Positions 60,374-64,000 of a stretch of DNA of 64,000 nt are shown piece by piece. Source of the DNA: Thermodesulfobium acidiphilum. GTDB lineage: Bacteria; Thermodesulfobiota; Thermodesulfobiia; Thermodesulfobiales; Thermodesulfobiaceae. The number at the start of each line of letters is the position of its first letter. Position 1 is the first letter of the stretch. A program made the translations under genes and the position numbers. Location of the stretch: positions 243,501-307,500 of the forward strand of contig NZ_CP020921.1 in assembly GCF_003057965.1 (NCBI RefSeq), given 5' to 3'. The notes below the pieces were generated by a model. That model was not told the origin of the DNA. It did no database searches and was given only the letters and a program-made list of their open reading frames with translations.

Positions 60374-61857
60374 TCCTTTAGTATTATTGCCTTTGTGTAA
60401 CTCATTTCTTGAACGGTGTAAAATATTCCCTCTTTGCTGCCGGTGCCGGACGATTTTACCCCCCCGACAGGGTAATACCCTGTTCCATGCCTGGGATAGT
60501 CGTTTATGTGAATTTGACCAGCTTTAAGTCTTCTTGACAATTTCATCAAATAGTTTATATCCTCTCCAAATATTGCAAGATCCAGACCATATTTACAGGA
60601 ATTTATTATACTTATGGCCTCGTCTAAATCTTTATAAATATAATAGACGAAAATTGGTCCAAATATCTCTTCAGTCATAAGCTTTATCTGTGTATTAAAG
60701 ACTTTAATTATATGAGGAGGAAAATAGGAGTTAATTATTCTTTCAGAAAGTATTATTTCACAATCCTGGTCGATTGCCTCCTTTATCATCTTCTTAAGCC
60801 TGTTTGCACTGGATAAAGAGATTAAAGGACCAAGATTACAATCTTCTCTAAACGGATCAACTCTTTTTATTGTTTTTAATCTGTCCAGGATCAATGACAG
60901 AAGAGACTTTTCTAGCTCCTTTGGTATTAGTATTACATTAAGGGCATCACACCTTTGTCCGGCGTTTTTTAAGGTACCGTTAAACCAGCACTCTACTACT
61001 CTTTCAGGATTTGCATCCTTCAGGGCCAATCCGAATGCTTTGCCGCCCAATTCCAGGTGAAGTTTTTTTATTCCTGCACTTCTAATTACACTTTCGCCAG
61101 TTTTACTCGATCCTGTAAGCGAAACAAGGTCTATATCTTGATTGTTAACTATCCTCTCCTTTATTTGGGTTTGTGAAGTGGCAATTGTGGTAAGGGTATT
61201 CTTTGGAAAGCCTGCCATTTCGAAAATCTTTACCAGGAGTAGTACGGATAAAGGAGTATGTTCGCTGGGTATGGATATTGTTGAGTTTCCTGCTATTAAG
61301 GCTGCTGTAAGCTTGGAGGCATGAAGAAAAAATGGGAAATTGAATGGACTTATAAGAACTGCTACGCCATACGGCTCTCTAAGAGTAATAACGCTTCTAT
61401 CACCGAGTTCAGCGAATATACCAGATGGTATGTATTCTCCTTTTAGAGCAAACAGGTCAGGATTCAGGAAACTAAGTCTTTCCAGGGTAGATTCTATTTC
61501 TCTTTTTGCTAGATTTATAGGTTTTGAACTATCCATCACTATAACTTTTGCTATGAGATCGAAGTTTTCTTCAATTATCCTTTTACATCTTGTTAGCATT
61601 TCAAATCTCTTGTAGCACTCTATATTTGATATTTCAGAAAGTCCTTCTCTGGCAGCGCTTATGACCTCATCAACTTCAAAGTGATTAGGCCCTCTAAATT
61701 GATAGAGGATTTCATTATTTATAGAAGAGATTTTGTTTTCAGGTTTTAGACTAAGTGTTTTCCATTTTTTAACCAAAAAGTTTATCTCAGTGTTTGAGCT
61801 TTTGCTAATTAAATCAGAAAATGGGCTATTCTTTAATAGACTTAAAATGTTTTCCAT
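60370..61857 (-). CDS. Aldehyde dehydrogenase, NADP-dependent GAPDH/lactaldehyde-type
   Basis: The 495-aa protein has ISPFNFPFFL, the FTGSSKTG-like SLTGSSKTG loop, LELGGKA with Glu269, and NAGQRCDA with the catalytic Cys303. The overall pattern is that of non-phosphorylating glyceraldehyde-3-phosphate or lactaldehyde dehydrogenases. ATG 61857 is preferred; the frame is open to 61935 but overlaps the macro-domain gene. It lies 4 bp after that gene. The specific aldehyde cannot be assigned. Confidence 0.85.
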   Translation of the reverse strand: MENILSLLKNSPFSDLISKSSNTEINFLVKKWKTLSLKPENKISSINNEILYQFRGPNHFEVDEVISAAREGLSEISNIECYKRFEMLTRCKRIIEENFDLIAKVIVMDSSKPINLAKREIESTLERLSFLNPDLFALKGEYIPSGIFAELGDRSVITLREPYGVAVLISPFNFPFFLHASKLTAALIAGNSTISIPSEHTPLSVLLLVKIFEMAGFPKNTLTTIATSQTQIKERIVNNQDIDLVSLTGSSKTGESVIRSAGIKKLHLELGGKAFGLALKDANPERVVECWFNGTLKNAGQRCDALNVILIPKELEKSLLSLILDRLKTIKRVDPFREDCNLGPLISLSSANRLKKMIKEAIDQDCEIILSERIINSYFPPHIIKVFNTQIKLMTEEIFGPIFVYYIYKDLDEAISIINSCKYGLDLAIFGEDINYLMKLSRRLKAGQIHINDYPRHGTGYYPVGGVKSSGTGSKEGIFYTVQEMSYTKAIILKD

Positions 61858-61861
61858 AATT

Positions 61862-62437
61862 TTATTTTTTGTTCTTATATATTTCAAAATACTTTTTTGC
61901 AGTGTTTGCAAAGATGTCTGCAGTAATTTCATCAAACAACACGAACTCGACCCTTTTTAACGACTCTCTTTTTTCAAGGTGTTTAAAGGTTTCTTGAATT
62001 AAAATGTCAGCACACCTGTCCTTTGGAAAGCCGTATATGCCAGAAGATATTGCGGGAACAGATATACTCTTTAGTCTTAGTTTAAGTGCAAGATCAAAAC
62101 AGGAGTTTATAGACATTTTTAGAAATTCTGTTGCTGCGTCAGGGGCGTATTCGTTATAGTCTGGCCCTACAACGTGGATTACGTACTTTGATTTAAGATT
62201 TCCTGCGCTGGTATAAACTGCTTTTCCTGTAGGTATGGGGCCTTGATTTCTGATTATCATGTTGCTTTCTGCCTGAATTATGTCCCCACCCCTTCTAACA
62301 ATTGCAAGGGCCACGCCTCCTCCATGTTGTAGGTATTTATTTGCTGCGTTTACTATTGCGTCAGTGTTTCTCAAAGTAATATCACCTTTTACAATTTCTA
62401 AAATTTTATCCTTTATTTCGAAACTGATATCAAGCAT
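61862..62437 (-). CDS. Macro-domain protein (ADP-ribose hydrolase-like)
   Basis: The 191-aa protein is a macro domain: GDITLRNTDAIVNAANKYLQHGGGVALAIV, the GPIPTGKAVYTSAG loop, IHVVGPDY and SAGIYGFP-like SSGIYGFPKD. Such proteins bind ADP-ribose and may remove it from proteins or process O-acetyl-ADP-ribose. It is cotranscribed with the aldehyde dehydrogenase. No partner ADP-ribosyltransferase is seen. Confidence 0.9.
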   Translation of the reverse strand: MLDISFEIKDKILEIVKGDITLRNTDAIVNAANKYLQHGGGVALAIVRRGGDIIQAESNMIIRNQGPIPTGKAVYTSAGNLKSKYVIHVVGPDYNEYAPDAATEFLKMSINSCFDLALKLRLKSISVPAISSGIYGFPKDRCADILIQETFKHLEKRESLKRVEFVLFDEITADIFANTAKKYFEIYKNKK

Positions 62438-62557
62438 TCTTCCTCCCAGGAACTATCATTTAAAATTAGTTTTAGGTATTAAAAAAGCAATATAAACATT
62501 ATAGTATAATATGATATTCAGTTCTTGCTGGATTTCAATATTTTGGAGGTGTGATTG

Positions 62558-62974
62558 ATGAACGATTTCTTTGCTTTATGGCAAAATGTAATAAAGCAAG
62601 ATAAAGAGGATATGGTTTTTAAGCTTGACAAAGGCCTTGAGGCCAGGGAGTATCTCTGGAAAAACAAGCTTGATGTAGAAGGGGATCTGGCTGCTGCTAT
62701 TAAGTCTGTCGATAAAAAGTTTTTGATTATGGCTCCATATATCGTATCGTTTGTAGGAAAGGAATACTTTTCAAAGTATAATAAAAAGCCTATTTTTATG
62801 TGGTGGTATCATGCAGATGCTATTAGTGATGGTAAGCTTACCGTAGACATAGAAAACAGAATCTGTGAATATAGCGAACAGGGAATGGAGAGCGAGTGTT
62901 CTATAGAACAGATGAAGGAAGAAGGATTTTTGTTTGAATTAGGAGAGATTTCAAGACACCACCATCATAGATAA
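62558..62974 (+). CDS. Protein of unknown function with a histidine-rich C-terminus
   Basis: I do not recognise this 138-aa protein. It is soluble, with a mixed helical pattern, a MWWYHADAISDGKLTV centre and an acidic second half. It ends RHHHHR, a natural four-His tail that may bind metal. ATG 62558 follows GGAGGTG. It lies 15 bp before the Ogg2-type glycosylase gene and is probably cotranscribed with it. Confidence 0.6.
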   Translation: MNDFFALWQNVIKQDKEDMVFKLDKGLEAREYLWKNKLDVEGDLAAAIKSVDKKFLIMAPYIVSFVGKEYFSKYNKKPIFMWWYHADAISDGKLTVDIENRICEYSEQGMESECSIEQMKEEGFLFELGEISRHHHHR

Positions 62975-62989
62975 GAAGCAAAAAGCGAT

Positions 62990-63616
62990 TTGAAACTCTT
63001 AGAAAGATTAAATCTTCTAAAGGGAACTTCATGTGAAGAACAAGTTAAACAAAGAATTTCTCAGTTTAGAGAAATTGGTTCTGGAAGTGAAGAAAGAATT
63101 TTTCAGGAGCTTTGTTTTTGCGTTCTTACTGCCAATTATTCTGCTAAGGGTGGCATATTCATTCAGAACAGGATTAAAGAGGGTTTTTTGTATATGAACG
63201 AAGATGAATTAAAGTCTTCTCTAAGGGATTTGGGCTATAGGTTCTGGAATCCGCGTTATAGGTTTATTGTGGAAAATAGAAGGCTTTTAGGATCTTTAAA
63301 GGATTTTTTGGAATCAAAAGTTAATTCTTTTGAGAAGAGAAGTTTTTTAGTAAAGGAAGTAAAGGGTTTTGGGATGAAAGAAGCCAGTCACTTCCTTAGA
63401 AATGTTGGAATCTTTAATGTGGCGATCCTTGATAGACACATATTAAGAGTTATGAAGGAATATGGTTATCTTGATGATATTCCAAAAACAATTACTGAAA
63501 AAACATATATTAATCTCGAGAAAGTTTTTTTTCAAATCGCAGATGATTTTGGGAAGCCGCCTGGGGTTTTGGACCTCTATATATGGTATATGGAAAAAGG
63601 ATGTGTGGACAAATGA
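62990..63616 (+). CDS. 8-oxoguanine DNA glycosylase/lyase, Ogg2 type
   Basis: The 208-aa protein belongs to the HhH-GPD superfamily. It carries the KEVKGFGMKEASHFLRNVG helix-hairpin-helix segment, with the catalytic Lys130, and the LDRHILR segment with catalytic Asp148. An N-terminal CFCVLTANYSAKGG stretch is also typical of Ogg2. It excises oxidised guanine and cuts the strand. It starts on TTG 62990 and overlaps the next gene by 4 bp (ATGA). Confidence 0.88.
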   Translation: MKLLERLNLLKGTSCEEQVKQRISQFREIGSGSEERIFQELCFCVLTANYSAKGGIFIQNRIKEGFLYMNEDELKSSLRDLGYRFWNPRYRFIVENRRLLGSLKDFLESKVNSFEKRSFLVKEVKGFGMKEASHFLRNVGIFNVAILDRHILRVMKEYGYLDDIPKTITEKTYINLEKVFFQIADDFGKPPGVLDLYIWYMEKGCVDK

Positions 63617-64000
63617 GGTTTGGGCTCTTCCAGATGGACATATTGAGAGATTTTGATCAAAATTTTGAAAAGGCTAAGCGCGCTATCTTAGAAGCAAACA
63701 AAAACGACTTGAAACTTTTAGTTTTTCCCGAGACCTTTATTTCTGGATATTATAAGAGTTCGATTAAAAAAGTGAGCGATAGGCTTTCATATTATTTCGA
63801 TCAGCTATGTTTTATGTCGAGAGAATACAAAATAGATATATATGGCACTTTCCCATTGAAAGAGAACGCCAATATTTACAATTGTGGCTTTTATTTTAGT
63901 GAAGGCTCTTGTATAGCCAGGTACAAGAAGATTCACCTGATTGAAGTTATGGGAGAGAAAGACATCTTCTCAGAGGGGAAAGAAGCCGTCGTGGCAGAGT
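63613..64000 (+). CDS. Carbon-nitrogen hydrolase (nitrilase superfamily), N-terminal fragment
   Basis: The gene begins at ATG 63613 and runs off the window; 129 codons are visible. It starts MRFGLFQMDI and has VFPETF with the catalytic Glu40 and YKKIHL with the catalytic Lys106 region of the nitrilase fold. The catalytic Cys lies beyond the end. Members hydrolyse amides or nitriles. The substrate is not assignable. Confidence 0.8.
   Translation, partial: MRFGLFQMDILRDFDQNFEKAKRAILEANKNDLKLLVFPETFISGYYKSSIKKVSDRLSYYFDQLCFMSREYKIDIYGTFPLKENANIYNCGFYFSEGSCIARYKKIHLIEVMGEKDIFSEGKEAVVAE

Overview
This 64 kb window is AT-rich, gene-dense and bacterial. It has short intergenic gaps, many overlapping start/stop codons and frequent TTG and GTG starts. 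The gene content fits an anaerobic, probably thermophilic, deep-branching bacterium: menaquinone by the futalosine route, a two-gene SUF-like Fe-S system, a NifV-type homocitrate synthase, a CstA-type permease, type IV pili and an archaeal-type ATP-dependent DNA ligase. A Thermodesulfobium-like organism would fit. That is an inference from gene content and base composition, not a proven assignment.

Layout. 1-3.3 kb (minus): tetR-mqnD-mqnE-mqnA-mqnC, headed by a perfect TetR-type palindrome. 3.4-8 kb: a DUF488 protein, then GH130 phosphorylase, a GT4/alpha-alpha-toroid fusion and type III pantothenate kinase. 8-18 kb: an EF-G-like GTPase, ATP-dependent DNA ligase, a class V aminotransferase, a GAF/HD-GYP receptor, a secreted protein, a degenerate YchF-like protein and UPF0280. 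18-24 kb: tRNA-Ser, rpsF-ssb-rpsR, a DUF2232 membrane protein, rplI, dnaG, tsaE, tsaB and a RimI-like GNAT. 24-30.4 kb (minus): mfd, pth, a cation exchanger, an ArgA-like GNAT, acpS and an unknown gene. 30.5-35 kb: infC-rpmI-rplT-trmH, a single-pass membrane protein and cstA. 35-36.1 kb: an epimerase, converging on nifV (minus). 37.4-42.7 kb: a tight six-gene run, smsC-smsB-panC-csaB-wecG-pyrK-like. 42.7-44 kb: tRNA-Lys, tadA and a decayed IS element. 44-49.3 kb: an envelope block (34-residue-repeat protein, NlpC/P60, flavoprotein, ManC, O-antigen-ligase-like). 49.2-50.5 kb: an amidohydrolase (minus). 50.6-55.3 kb: pilB-pilT-pilC and a separately promoted pilA with a terminator. 55.3-64 kb: YjbQ, a large membrane protein, gltX, an AI-2E transporter, an aldehyde dehydrogenase, a macro-domain protein, an unknown gene, an Ogg2-type glycosylase and a partial nitrilase-family gene.

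Most genes are housekeeping. The most unusual features are: (i) a TetR gene with a perfect operator and a probable leaderless promoter heading the menaquinone operon; (ii) two genes that appear to start on non-canonical codons, infC on AUA and an ArgA-like acetyltransferase on AUU, each placed correctly behind a strong Shine-Dalgarno; (iii) a 641-bp insertion-sequence remnant with both terminal inverted repeats but no catalytic core; (iv) a YchF-family protein without its G3 motif and an EF-G paralogue without its catalytic histidine; (v) a GH130 gene overlapping a GT4/toroid fusion, which could form a mannan-type turnover pair; (vi) a short leader ORF before cstA; and (vii) a large unexplained stem-loop between rpsR and the DUF2232 gene. 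I saw no CRISPR array, rRNA, prophage or recognisable defence system.
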